64,000 nucleotides of DNA from the NCBI GenBank assembly GCA_033675265.1, contig JAUJYZ010001573.1, forward strand, positions 348,501-412,500. Direction: 5' to 3'. The position numbers and the translations under genes are program-made. Within the stretch, counting starts at the first letter, position 1. Each line of letters starts with the position of its first letter. This DNA is from Actinostola sp. cb2023 (Eukaryota; Cnidaria; Anthozoa; Actiniaria; Actinostolidae). Positions 1-22,900 of this stretch are shown one piece after another. Below the pieces are notes generated by a model that was given only the letters and a program-made list of their open reading frames with translations, had not been told where the DNA came from and searched no databases.

Positions 1-96
1 AGCTATGTTTTTGCTCACCGGTGCTCACTTTTCCTTTGTAATAATCTCACAATGCATTGTGCGCGTACCGGAAGTCTGGAACTCTTGATGCTTGTA
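1..96 (+). mobile_element. Right part of a MITE (family A), cut by the window edge
   Basis: These 96 bases match 1971-2065 closely, ending in the same TIR (CCGGAAGTCTGGAACTC then TTGATGCTTGTA). The left half lies outside the window. Confidence 0.75.
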
Positions 97-103
97 TACA
101 CGT

Positions 104-184
104 CACGGCGGCCATCTTGGTTGAACTTCAACAAAAGATTGCTCATTAGTGTCTATTGTTTGTTCAACCAACATGGCCGCCGTG
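104..184. mobile_element. Small foldback element
   Basis: Arms CACGGCGGCCATCTTGGTTG and CAACCAACATGGCCGCCGTG pair almost perfectly around a short spacer. No coding capacity. Family not identified. Confidence 0.7.
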
Positions 185-470
185 TCTTTATCTCTTGATT
201 CTCAAGGGATTGATTGCAAACCAACTATTGCTCTGTGTGTATTTTACCAATTTTGTATTGATTTGTTGTGTTCCTAGTGTTTGCAATAAAGAATGTCAAT
301 AATGTTGGACAACACCTTGCTTTCCTTTTGGGATGGGACAAAATGGGGGTTGGCCTTCAGCTGCTCAGAAGAGCTGTTGTGATTGGATAATACAAACAAT
401 AGAATTCATTATCTACTATTGTGTACTCGTATTGTTTTGTTTCTATTGTTTTACTCTAATAGTATTGACT

Positions 471-731
471 CAATAAGCCAGTTCAGAGTTAAGAATTAAG
501 AATAAGGTTCAGTGTGCATGCAATTTTATCCCGATTATATCGCCTTTTGTTATTAAAAAATCACACAAACGTTAACAAAAGAAGTAGTCTCCCTCGCATC
601 CGTCTTTAGTTCCGTCACGCAATGACGGAACTAAAGACGGATGCGAAGGAGACTACAAAAGAAGGTGATATAATCGGGATAAAATCGCATGCACACTGAA
701 CCTTATTCTTAAACTCTGAACTGGCTTATTG
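471..731. mobile_element. Foldback element with a second palindrome in its centre
   Basis: Outer arms of about 75 bp pair (both begin CAATAAGCCAGTTCAGAGTT when read inward). Inside sits a second, nearly perfect hairpin at 584-656 with arms GTAGTCTCC..GCATCCGTCTTTAGTTCCGTCA. Related palindromes occur at 5503-5584 and 7206-7272, so the inner hairpin is probably an independent MITE inserted in the loop of the outer one. Confidence 0.75.
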
Positions 732-1886
732 GCATAGATCTTACGAGAGCTGCAGGCTGACCCCAAAATGGGGTTTACCTCGATGTAAGAACCTCACAAC
801 TGACACAACCAATTTTTCTCTTCACTACATCATCATGTGTATCAATTACTTTGTTCTTAGCGCTATATAAATTGATGATTATTATTATTAAGTTGTGCAG
901 ATATTTGGGATTAGAAATGCAATTAGTATTAATGTAGAGTTCTTAACCAAGTTTTGGCTGTAATAGATAGAATGTTCACATGCGTGTTGGGTGGGAATGT
1001 AATGTTGAGCCTGCAGGAATATGGACATCATTATTTCATGTCATTTAATGTTGCCAGCTTGTTGCCAGAGAATATGTTTTGCATGCTTGAGTATAGATAT
1101 CCATAACCCTAATGCATGCAAATAAAGGTACGATGGTATGTATTAAATAATAATAATAATAATTCTGTGGTATGCAAATAAAGAAACTTGCATTGACATC
1201 TGATAGTAGCAATTATAGCAGCCTTTAGTGGTGTTTATACACCTTTTCAAGACAGTCAGACTTAGTATTGTCCCTAACTCACGTTTTTACATTACTTACT
1301 AATGTAGTGTATTCTTAACTTTATTCACCTAAAAGCTCTCTAACTAATACCACCAAAACGACATGCTGAACAAGCTACCACGCACATGTCCTATGCTACA
1401 TTCCCGGATGTGACAACCGGAAGTGGCTGTGTAATACGGTATATAACAATTCCTCGATCCCTCAGAGAAATTCAGGAGGCAAATAAAAAAAATATAACAA
1501 TAATGTGTTCAATGGTGTTTTTATTCTTGGTAACACTGAGGCAGTCTCCTTTGTCTGGGAGGGTTCCTTCTTAGTTCTTGAGGACTTGTAGTCTTTTCCA
1601 TTTCACTTGCCCCTTTCTGTTGCATATCTAACACCTAATTTGAACTAGAGTCATACTGAAGTGTGCCTACATGAGACACCCAAGGCTCCCAACCCTCTAG
1701 ACCCCCAACAAATGTTCCAATGACTACAAAGTTGATTTCAAATTGCACCAAATGTTTCTGTCCTGTATGTACATGTATATTGTGCATGCAAAATGTTTTA
1801 TTAGTTATAAATACCAGTATGATTATTAAATTCAAAATCTATTTCCATCATTTGCTATATTGAAATTCGTTAGAAAATTATTACTA

Positions 1887-2065
1887 TACAAGCATCAAGA
1901 GTTCCAGACTTCCGGTACGTGCACAATGCATTGTGATCAGATTCTAGATTCTAGACACAGTGAGCCCAAGCTATGTTTTTGCTCACTTGCTGCTCACTTT
2001 TCCTTTGTAATAATCTCATAATGCATTGCGTGCGTACCGGAAGTCTGGAACTCTTGATGCTTGTA
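1887..2065. mobile_element. MITE family A, complete copy
   Basis: TIRs of about 45 bp (TACAAGCATCAAGAGTTCC..GACTTCCGGTACG inward from both sides), 179 bp in total. The right half is repeated at the window start. Confidence 0.75.
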
Positions 2066-2448
2066 TGCTAAGCATATCCCTCCCATCCTTTCCCATTTTC
2101 TATCTATTTCCCATTTCCTTTACTTCTAATACCCAATACACTGGAAAAAGTTCAAAAGAAAAATAAACACATGGGATTTTGCATCCACCTTGCAAAAAGT
2201 CCACGCTGTCCACATTCTATTCTACAAAAGTTTTTTGGGGATTTCCCTCGGTGTAATAACCTCACACCTGACGTAACTGATTGTTTCTCGATCTGCTACG
2301 TGTATCAATCACTTTGTCCTAAGTTCTAAAGATCTCTAAATCCTCTGACTACTCGATTGATGAATTCATATATACGGTAGATGAATTTATTGTTATCAGT
2401 CCTGGGGTTTAATAATATTTGGACAAATAGCGATAGTGTAGGTATGTA

Positions 2449-2740
2449 CATCCTCGGGAACCCAGGGGTATATTCTGTCGCTCGTTACTCGCTCCCAGAG
2501 AAATACCCCTGGGAACGAAGTCTGTTGGAGCTTGTTCCGGAAGTCAAAATTCAAAATGGCGGCTGTCCTATTCAAACCAGAATATACTTGATACTGATTG
2601 GTCGACCTTCTTAGGTCGACAAATTAGAAACAAGAGTAATTTTGACTTCCGGAACGAGTTCCAACAGACTTCGTTCCCAGGGGTATTTCTCTGGGAGCGA
2701 GTAACGAGCGACAGAATATACCCCTGGGTTCCCGAGGATG
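2449..2740. mobile_element. MuDR-like foldback MITE with 9-bp target duplication
   Basis: Arms of about 100 bp start CATCCTCGGGAACCCAGGGG and end as its reverse complement. The perfect 9-mer AGGTATGTA flanks it at 2440-2448 and 2741-2749. Long TIRs and a 9-bp duplication are the hallmark of the Mutator/MuDR superfamily. Short open frames inside are palindrome artefacts. Confidence 0.85.
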
Positions 2741-2836
2741 AGGTATGTAAGGTTCTTGCACTGAGGGACACCACGGTTTTTTTGACATTTGAAAATTATA
2801 TTTATATTATTGACTAATGATATTCTTCGACTGATT

Positions 2837-2965
2837 CTAGAGTACAAACACTAAAGGCATGCAATACTTTGTACTATTTAGTGCTAAATAGCACTAATTA
2901 AACAATATAATTAGCATAATTTAGCACTATATCTATGTTGCACGCTTTTAGTGTTTGTACTCTAG
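2837..2965. mobile_element. Short TIR element
   Basis: Termini CTAGAGTACAAACACTAAA (2837) and its reverse complement (ending 2965), with an AT-rich palindromic centre (tttagtgctaaatagcacta). No coding content. Confidence 0.65.
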
Positions 2966-3209
2966 CCAACTTATTTTAGAAAATACAATATTACTAAGTG
3001 ATATCTAAGTTGCGTGGAAAACTGGTAACTACCTAATATGTATTGCAGAGAATTGTGGGATTGTTTGAGGGGACGCTTTATATTCAATACGGTGAAAAGT
3101 TTGAATCGAAGGTTGAAGTAAGCGAGTTTGGCTCACAACAATAGAATATGTTTCCCCCCATGTTTTCCCGAACAGTCCCATAATTCTAAACGCAACATAC
3201 AGTATATAT

Positions 3210-3396
3210 AGGGGTGTCGAATGGTCCCCACAAAAAGTCAAGAGTGAAATTTTTCGGGTCACGAAGTCTCATTTATTCGCAAAAAGCCGTCTTAGAGTCT
3301 CGAATTTTGAAAACAAAGGAAATTGGTGAAAAAGAATCTCGGGCTCACAAAAATATGCCTTGTCTCGGAGTGTCGCCTTAACCATTCGATACCCCT
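3210..3396. mobile_element. MITE family GTCGAATGGTC, copy 1
   Basis: Termini AGGGGTGTCGAATGGTC and its reverse complement. Internal arms contain TCTCGGGCTC..AAAAATATGCCTTGTCTCG. Other copies at 3933-4005 (half), 15668-15870 and 47574-47777. Confidence 0.8.
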
Positions 3397-3932
3397 AATA
3401 CTGAGTTACATTTTACACGTAACTCTGAAAAGCCTAATACTATATAAGGAAATGAAATTGAGTGGTCCAGTGATAGTCAATGCCATATACATTATTATAA
3501 CAAGTACGAGTATCTTATCCACGTCAAGGGTATGGGTTACCTGTGGTACATGAATAATAGGGTTCTCAGTACAAGCCAGCAACAGTCAGGATTCCACTGT
3601 TTGTCATGACGACAGTAGCCACGATGTTCTGGCTATAAAATTTATGTTTCGATTTCCACGAAAATGCCATCATTATATACACGCCTGGCAAAGGTTTTTT
3701 GAAAGCAAGGCCTACAGGAGAATTTAGATTTGCATCAGAGGTATGTATAACTTTGCTGTTATTGCACTCAGACCCCTCAATTATATAATTAATTAATCAA
3801 TAATTATTATTAATTAACTATTATTTTCATCATTATTTTTAGAGCTCTATACAAGATGTTAGTGCTCTGTAACACTTAATATTATTTTAACTATTCACCA
3901 ATAATACAACTATGGTTATAATGAATTCTAAA

Positions 3933-4005
3933 GCGTCTCGGGCTTGCAAAAATACATCTTGTCTCAGAGTCTTGCAAAATCTCGCCTTGACCATTCGACA
4001 CCCCT
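3933..4005. mobile_element. MITE family GTCGAATGGTC, half copy
   Basis: Only the right arm is present (gtctcgggcttgcaaaaat through ccattcgacacccct). The left terminus is missing. Confidence 0.7.
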
Positions 4006-4205
4006 CCAATTGAAGTGGTCCATGGAAGAATATAACTTGTGATCTCTCAGATCAGAAACTATTTTTTTCTTTGAGCACATTGTATTCCAAAAGCTAAGGA
4101 AATTTTTGGACTTTTGTGAAAAGAAACAGTGGTCCCAGCTACATAGACATGTAATCTAAATCACTGTGAGGGCAATTATCGCAGGCGGAGTGTAAAATAA
4201 TAGTG

Positions 4206-4560
4206 AGGGTTTATAATTATCATGTAATTTCAAAACTCATAGGACAAAAAGTTGAAAAGAGCTCATTGAAATTAGTAAAAATGTGAAGTTTGGAAAAGAT
4301 CGCTTCACAAATTGCGAAGATATGAATTTTCAAAAACTAAAATTTTGTATGAAAACCTTTGTTGGAGGCAAGAGTTGCCTACCAGCGTAAATTTCCAAAG
4401 GTTTTCATATAAAAGTTTGATTTTTGAAAATTCATATCTTTGCAATTTGTGAAGCGATCTTTTCCAAACTTCACATTTTTACTAATTTCAATGAGTTCTT
4501 TCCAGCTATGATAATCATTTTCTTGTCCTATGAGTTTTGAAATTACATGATAAACCCCCA
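4206..4560. mobile_element. Foldback element, about 355 bp
   Basis: Left arm (through 4360) and right arm (from 4395) pair over about 150 bp. Both contain ATGTAATTTCAAAACTCATA read inward, then CTCATTGAAATTAGTAAAAA and TTTGGAAAAGATCGCTTCAC. The left arm carries small internal indels relative to the right. Confidence 0.75.
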
Positions 4561-5074
4561 TTGCTATATAATAAGCTTATATATTTGCTGAGTCACTATT
4601 TGATTCATCATGAATTAACATGACACAAAAATACAATAAAGCATTTAGATAGCATAAAACAATAGCTTTGTGTAAATGGTTCAAATAACAATGGTGGATT
4701 AACAGAACTTAAAGATGTGCGAAAATTCTCCACAGGGGGTACCCCCAGGGGGCGGACTTTTACATGAAACGCATTATGTTATGAAATTATAATATGTGAT
4801 AATTTTAAGGCAAACAAGAAACTATACAAAAGGCAGATGCCATCTTTCTTTGTATATCTGAAAAGGTTTCATTATTGGATAGTTATAATTATCAAAATAA
4901 TGTTTTTTAGTAAAACAAAAAATGGTTCAACAGCTAATATTGTTGCAAATTGTGGGAATACGAAAATATGCTTTAAAGAGCTTCTTCACTATTAGTTTCC
5001 ACTTCACACATTAGTTTCCATTTCTATACATATATCACAGTTCTTATCAGTTTGCATTGTTGTCCTATTTATAT

Positions 5075-5236
5075 AGGGTTTGCACGATCATGTGCTAACA
5101 GCCATGTCAGGGGACAGGATTGGAATAATAAAATCATTTTACATGAGAAAGAATTCAAAATGTTCCTTAGGGGAAAGGAATCTTGTAATGTATCTGCCCC
5201 GTAACATGGCTGCCGGCTCACGATTGTGCAAACCCT
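5075..5236. mobile_element. Short TIR element AGGGTTTGCACGAT
   Basis: Termini AGGGTTTGCACGATC and GATTGTGCAAACCCT, flanked by TATA-rich sequence on both sides (possible TA-type target). The open frame of 70 codons inside has no recognisable product. Confidence 0.6.
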
Positions 5237-5245
5237 CTATATCAT

Positions 5246-5440
5246 ATACACCTGTTTTCAAAAACGTTGCCCTTTTACAAAATACAAAATAGTAAAATAG
5301 CAAAAAAGGAATTAACTAGAGAAACAAAAGAAATTCAATGAAGCTGAACACTGGCTCATTTGTTTTTCTAATTAATTCCTTTTTATTATTTTACTATTTT
5401 GTATTTTGTAAATGGACAACGTTTTTGAAAACAGGTGTAT
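5246..5440. mobile_element. Foldback element TATACACCTGTTTTC
   Basis: Termini TATACACCTGTTTTCAAAAA and its reverse complement. The arms continue through AAAATACAAAATAGTAAAAT and TAGAAAAACAAATG-like stretches. A solo end of the same family is at 6519-6552. Confidence 0.7.
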
Positions 5441-5502
5441 ATATACTATATATCCCATATCAAGATTGGAAGAGTTAAATAATTTATCCATTTCGTTGCC
5501 TC

Positions 5503-5584
5503 TAGTCTCCTTCACACCATTATTAGTTCCCAGTGGGCCGGGAACGTTGCATGACAGAACTAATAACGGATGTGAAGGAGACTA
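5503..5584. mobile_element. Palindromic MITE, TAGTCTCCTTCACA family
   Basis: Arms TAGTCTCCTTCACACC and GGATGTGAAGGAGACTA, each followed by ATTAGTTC. Same family as the hairpins at 584-656 and 7206-7272. Confidence 0.65.
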
Positions 5585-5779
5585 CCTTGTCCCTGAATAA
5601 ATCTAGTACATTGTACTATGGGTTCAAGAGAATATTCAGGCCATTTTACCATGAAGTTCTATAAATGTATAACTAACACGTACGATATACCTAATTGCAT
5701 CGCATACCCAATGACAGATATACAGTATATACATTGGAGTACCACACCAGGGGAGAATACATTGAGTGTATAAAACTTG

Positions 5780-16743
<10,964 letters not shown>

Positions 16744-19258
16744 GATCGGGTTTCCTCCTTCGCGATGGAGTTCAGTTCATGGGAAAGGGTGAATCGGTAA
16801 ATGTGCCAAAAAGCGCCAAATTACTCCTGGATTAAGAACAATAAACGTAAACTACGCAAATACAACAAAGATTATCATTGTAGAAAACAAAACTCATTTG
16901 CGATCGCGTTCTAAAATAACACAAAGAATCACCAATGTGTTTGACGTACCGTTCAACCAGGGCAAAAAAATACAGACAAAACTAGATCCTTTAGTTCCTT
17001 AGCGCTCTCGATTCAGTCACATCCGAGTTCGTTGCGAATCTAAATCGTCAAGTTCCCGTTTCTACGGTTGAATAATCGTTGTGAAATTATTATTTTGATG
17101 AACTCTATAGCCTCTAGTTATCGCCTCCAGCCCACTTTAAGCGTGGGCAAAGGAACACTTTGATTCGAACGTGAAAATATCCACTTGACACGACCCGATT
17201 GGCTTCACCGCGACACAGATACTCAGAGCGATAACCTAAGAGTACTCTGCATGTACGTTTTGTACATAAACCATTGTTATACAGTCCTTCTCATGTATAA
17301 AACATGACCTAAATTCGTTCATGGCACGAAGTTGTATTTACTCAATGAGCCAAGTGCGTGACGTCAAACACGAAGTACACACTGCGCATGTCAATGTAAA
17401 AATACGCGCGAAAATTATTTGTTTGCTCAGCGTAAATCGTCGTTTTCCCGGTTTCGATGTGCCTGATATCTAGTGATGTTTTTTAATTTTATACGGCTCA
17501 GTGTTCACCCGATTCACTATACTAAGCCGATGCAGGGAGGTGTGGCCTATATAAGCCTATATAAGCCATTTTAAAACAGCATCAATCAAGCATTTGGTCA
17601 AGAAAAAAACTTATTTCCCCGGGATGTGTTTTCGCACGTCGACATTTGGTGCATTATTTCGCAACTCAGTCCAAAGCCGATTAGCATCAAATGCTTCTGT
17701 GTTGGATTTCTTATCAAACAATCCTATATGTACATATATCGATCCAATTAATATTTCACTTTCTCAGACAGACGCCAGTTCCTTCTATACACGGTCACTT
17801 GATTGAGATTTGTCGGTCGAACAACACAACTTTCAACTGAGTCACCGCGCGGACATTAGAAAACCGGGCTAAAAGGAATATTGACGAGCATTGACGATGA
17901 TTATTGATATCGTGCAACTTTACTGGGGTCGACAACTTGATGACAGTCAGTATTTACAGCCGTTCCGCGTTACGTTGTGGTCGTCGACTACAGCGAATCT
18001 GAATGTCCTGAAGTGTAATCGGATTTTCGCTTTGCGTTTAAATTTATGTCTCAGGCCGGCATTTCTCATCTTTTAAAACAAGTTACTTAGCTATATAGAA
18101 TGAAACTTAGTAGACGTGTAACAAAACACTAAATTTACTCAGTCAATTTAGTACTTTTTACACGGTGTTTCATTCTCATAAACTTGTTGATCAGTTGTTC
18201 AGTATTACACCGACTATATATAACGCAGTCTACTAGTTTTAAAGCCGGAGTCCCTATCAATTTCGCATAATACTCAGTTAGCAGTTTTCTTCGATCACTC
18301 GATTTCCATTGAAAATCATTTCTTTCGCAATGAGCACTGTTTACGAACATATTTAGAACCTGTTACACAGCTTACCTTCATGCAAAAGATGATAGCTGGC
18401 ACTTTCAGTGAAGCCGTTACTAAAACATCATACATGTGCTTTTGGAACAGCTTTGGACTCGTGTCGCTTCGTAGGTTATACTAATAGCCCATTACAAAAA
18501 TCTCACTGGAACCAAAATGCAATTAATAAAGTCACTCAACACTTTTCGCATGCTTTGTTATTCAAATTCAGACATTGACGTGTTATAAACAATTAAAAGT
18601 AATTTCTCTGTCTACATTAATTATTACCAATAAAATGTCCTTAATTGTGTGTCAACGAAATTCAATGTACAACAAAGCAACGTCGTTTTAATATTACGAA
18701 TAAAGTCATTATTATTATTTTTATTACAATTCAATTTTTTACACGAGACCTTTTGATACCAGTCCTGCAGAAAGCACCAATCAGATGCAGTCTGCGCGTT
18801 TTTATTTTAGTTGGGTAGGGTGGGGGTGATAGACCGCGCGTGTTGCTTCGCTGGCATGCATGGCCCGGTGAATTCACCCGTGATACTCAATCACCATGAC
18901 ATGACTGTCAAATATATAGCTAATTGCATAATCTTTGTCGGGTTGAAAATCATGAAAGCTGTGACCAAAAGGAATTCTGGGAAATTAAAACTCTCAAATA
19001 ACACCGTCAAATCATCGACCTTTTTATCCAGACTTGTAGGATCTTAGTTAAATAGCTCATATACCTTCAAAACTACAAGAACATTGAATATATCTGTATG
19101 TAATGCGGGTTATGAACTGATTTCCCATCCATCCTTGCGGTCTCAGTTTCTATGATTTATGATCTTCAACCCGACAACGATTATGCAATTAGCTATATAT
19201 CACCATTAAAAAGCAGGGATATTCAGACAAACATTTCTCCACTCGACGCTGATTCAAA
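16744..19258. other. Upstream region of the SLCO gene; no gene seen
   Basis: Must contain the SLCO promoter and 5'UTR. A palindromic CRE-type TGACGTCA is at 17359-17366, about 615 bp upstream of the ATG. Open frames at 17594-17806 and 17891-18076 have no recognisable content and no splice partners. A MITE occupies 18917-19194. Confidence 0.5.
18917..19194. mobile_element. MITE GCTAATTGCATAATC, second copy
   Basis: Inverted relative to 12281-12568 and similar along its whole length (GGAATTCTGGGAAATTAAAA, AAATCATCGACCTTTTTATC, TCCATCCTTGCGGTCTCAG). Confidence 0.85.
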
Positions 19259-19921
19259 TTAGCAACTATTTAAAAAGTGTAACTTTTTCGTTGATGACCC
19301 CTTGTACCACAACTTCTTTGACGTCTTGTGTGTCGTGTTCTTGTTTAAACCCTGACAGGCTCCTCCATTCCGTACAGCTTCGTCGATTGGGCAACTCCAC
19401 TGACTCAAGTCCTTCCAGCTCTCGTAAAAATGCCCAATCTTGGACTTCAAATTCGCAACAGAGCACCATTGGGCGACATTCTTGACTTCAGAGAATTTGA
19501 TCTCTAATGGTATTTTGGCCCCGAACAATGGACCCTGACCGTATACACCGTGTGAGCCCAACAGTGACGTCACGTGTGACGAAATTGTGACGTCAACCTT
19601 GGCTAAGTGTTTGAAGAAGATGGACAGTTTGATGGGGTATTCCTTGTTTATGTTTTCAATAGTGTGCGAGACGTGAAGGACGAAACCTAATTGCATCTCA
19701 ACGCAAATGTTCTGGATGTAAAATAAAGGGGCACATAGTACCTGGTGAATAAAAAAGATGTCTGTGATCATTTTGGTACAATACGCTTTCACAATCGATC
19801 CCCTGCGCGCTGCGACCACAGAGGTACGGCCATGACGTCAGGTACGACGTGTGCAGTCCACAGGACGAGTGTAAACTGTTTTGGTTGACGGCAGTGACGG
19901 ATCCAGGGTTGGCTCCATGGG

Positions 19922-19962
<41 letters not shown>

Positions 19963-22900
19963 ATATTTGTGAAGCCGATTGTTATTTACGCTAGGTAGAA
20001 CATGCAGAACGAAGTTTATTTATGGTTTGTCTTTAAAATGCAGGAAGTGACAGGAAGTAGCGTTCCTGGAATCCCCCTTTTTGAAATCCTGGATCCGCCA
20101 CTGGAATGGTATCACAAAAAGCGCACGCAGCGCGCGCAGCCATGTATTATGATCTATTGCGTATGAACAAATACATGTGGAACAAAGAATGTTATTTCCA
20201 TGAGGTTTGAAATGTGAAAACATGGAGGCAAGCGGAGCTCTTAGTGAATTTATACATGCAGAATAAGAATATGATTTGTGTCAGCCTAGTTCCAGGCTTT
20301 CTCCGACGAGGTTCTGCCGGATGACGTCACCGGAAAAACAGTCTCGCGCTTCGCGTTCGGTTAGGCGAGAGAACGCCTGGGACCAGGCTGGATCACAGGC
20401 AGCCCAACCATTCCTTTTGAGGCTAAATAATTCAATAAAATGATATTTGCGTCTTTTTTATGGGTTTCCTTTGGTAGAGCGCGCGCGCGCAATATATAAT
20501 ACGTAGATATGTTGGGTTCCCTGTGTTGAGTACCGTATAATGTTGGCCTGTGGCTGGATTTGTGTTACATATGGAAAGAGGGTAAGAGCAGAGAAACAAC
20601 AGAAAAAGTAAACTTGCCCAACTTACCAGAGTTCCAGCGTGCACTGTACCGTACTCATACTTGGGCTTAGAGTTCCTCATAAACCTCTCCTCGATCTCCT
20701 TCATGGAGATACTCTTACCAAGAACTTTGAATTTGTGCTTGTCGACACTTAGAAGCAGAGAGAGACGGATGACCCACTCTGAATTGTCATCCCTGCTAGA
20801 ACTGGTGACGACGTTTACTTCGTGTTCCAACTCGCCAGTGATTTCCAGTCCCATTATTCTGTGCTGGAAGACTTGCGAGGTCTTCTTCGGGTGTTTCTTG
20901 ATGGTAGCTGGGGATATGATGTCCCAGATCGGCTCCAAATCACGCCCTGTGAAATGTGGAGCCGGAATGTGTTCATCTTCAAAGAGACGTCGTTTGTCCC
21001 TGTGGTCCGCATCACGTCGTACTTTTTGTTCTCCGTTCGCTTCCAGGGACCTCCGTTTTCGCGAATTAAAATGTGGCCATTGGAAATGAACGAATGGGAA
21101 ATCAGATGAGAATGAGAAGGGAATGAGATTTGAGAATTTGGACTCGGGTTCTTCATTTTTCTTGTCATCATCATCGTCGTCATTCCAAACACGATCAAAG
21201 ATTCGATCGAAGAAACTCTGTTGCTGGTGTTGTGGTGTTGCCATAGTTTCTCCAGTTTTAGGCATTTTCTCTTCTTTTGTTTCATTCGATTTGGAATTCC
21301 TTTTTCCACTGTCTAGTTTAGGTTTACTTGTTGGATTTGATTTCTTGGAATTTTTTTTACCTTTTTTCAACTTTCGTTTCTTGCTTTTGTTTGCATGAAT
21401 TGTAAGTCTGTCAGTTTTACTTGTGTGTTGAGTATGTTTGTGCTTGCCTCTCAGTTCATGGGATTCACTAGTCTTTCTGAGGTTAAACCTTTCATCATTA
21501 CTTCCGTCTGGCCTAAGATTGGCTTGGTTCTTCACATGGTGCCCTGGCTCGTCAATATGTTCATGAGAAGCTATCGGAGCCCCTTTATCAGGTCCATTCT
21601 CACGCTCATGTTCAAAATCTTCACCAGCATCTGGTGAGGGACCGTCTGGCCTAGGATTGGCTTGGTTCTTCACATGGTGCCCTGGCTCGTCAATTTGTTC
21701 ATGAGAAGCTCTCGAAGCCCCTTTATCAGGTCCATTCTCACGCTCATGTTCAAAATCTTCACCAGTATCTGGCGAGGGACCGTCTGGCCTGGGGTTGGCT
21801 TGGTTCTTCACATGTTGCCCTGGCTCGTCAATTTGTTCATGAGAAGCTCTCGAAGCCCCTTTATCAGGTCCATTCTCACTCTGATGTTCAAAATCTTCAC
21901 CAGCATCTGGTGAGGGACCGTTATAATTGTAGTCATCATTGTCTTCCTCTGTGTCCTCGTCTGGATATTGAGGGACAGGCTGGCCCATTTCGTTCCATCT
22001 TCTCCCATGCTCTGAATAATCATTTTCTTGATTACGATAATCATCATCATCCGGTAGAGCATCAGTATCCCCGTTATAATCATCATCATCGTCGTCGTCG
22101 AAGTCTTTATGGCGTTCTGCAGCGTTTTTGTCATCACCTGATGTTGTTTTAAACCCCCGAAATCGGTCTCTCTTCTCGTCATCTGTTTCCGCTTCTGCAA
22201 AATTCGTCTCGACGCCCGGTTGTACAACTTTGTGGAAACTCTTCGCAAATTCCTCCAGATTTTTAGTCGATTTTATATGTTTGGATCCTTTGGTAGAGTT
22301 GTGAAACAAGGTCATATTTAACAATTCCTTAACCTTGGCAACCACATTGGAGTTTTTTTCATCGTAGTGTTTGTAGTTCGGGCTGAAGTATTTTAGTCCA
22401 ATCTTTGAAGGTGTTAATAATAGTCGAGGCATCTCGATATACCCAAGTCCATTTTCGAAGTTATCTTGGTCGGGTATGGAGTACTCCTCTCTGACAAAGC
22501 GGAGTGAGCTTTTGAAGTGCATGGACAGTGCTGTTCCATTGCAACCAAGTTCTCCAGAAAGTGGTATCTTTGCAGACAACTCCATATCACTCGTCGAGAT
22601 CATCCCAGTCGCTTTACTTATAGACGCGTCTTCTTCAAAGCTCAACGACATATGAGGCAACAGGTTGTTGGAGTTGCTCGTACCAAATGAACTAAACGCT
22701 TCAGGCTCGACCCTCGAGGTTACTAGAACGTGTTCCTTGCTCATCCGGATGTTCTGTGTCATCGTTACATCTCCTGGAAAAAACTTCGAGTGTTGGACAA
22801 CTATCTCGTGTTTCCTTGTAGTAATCTGACTCAGGATCACCTCGAACAGATCAATCTTGATGACTGGAAGAAGTTGCGTCAGGAAATTCAAGACATAATA

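Larger units (their letters stand above)
1..5779. other. Intergenic region downstream of the SLCO gene, packed with short TIR elements
   Basis: I find no gene here. Short reading frames at 2381-2847 and 5080-5292 lie wholly inside inverted-repeat elements and are not coding. The separate elements are listed below. Stretches at 768-898 and 2235-2330 resemble each other (both have a tract reading ACCTCACA then GTGTATCAAT then ACTTTGT). The first ends in an AT-rich tail (GCGCTATATAAAT followed by ATT repeats), so these may be copies of a SINE-like family. An AATAAA at about 286 has no recognisable gene in front of it. Confidence 0.6.

Noticed and set aside
2381..2847. Overlapping small frames on both strands with similar peptides
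   Set aside because: Both strands of one foldback MITE give the same peptide. No host gene.
17594..18076. Small plus-strand frames upstream of the SLCO gene as a divergent gene
   Set aside because: No conserved motif, weak codon pattern and no splice partners.
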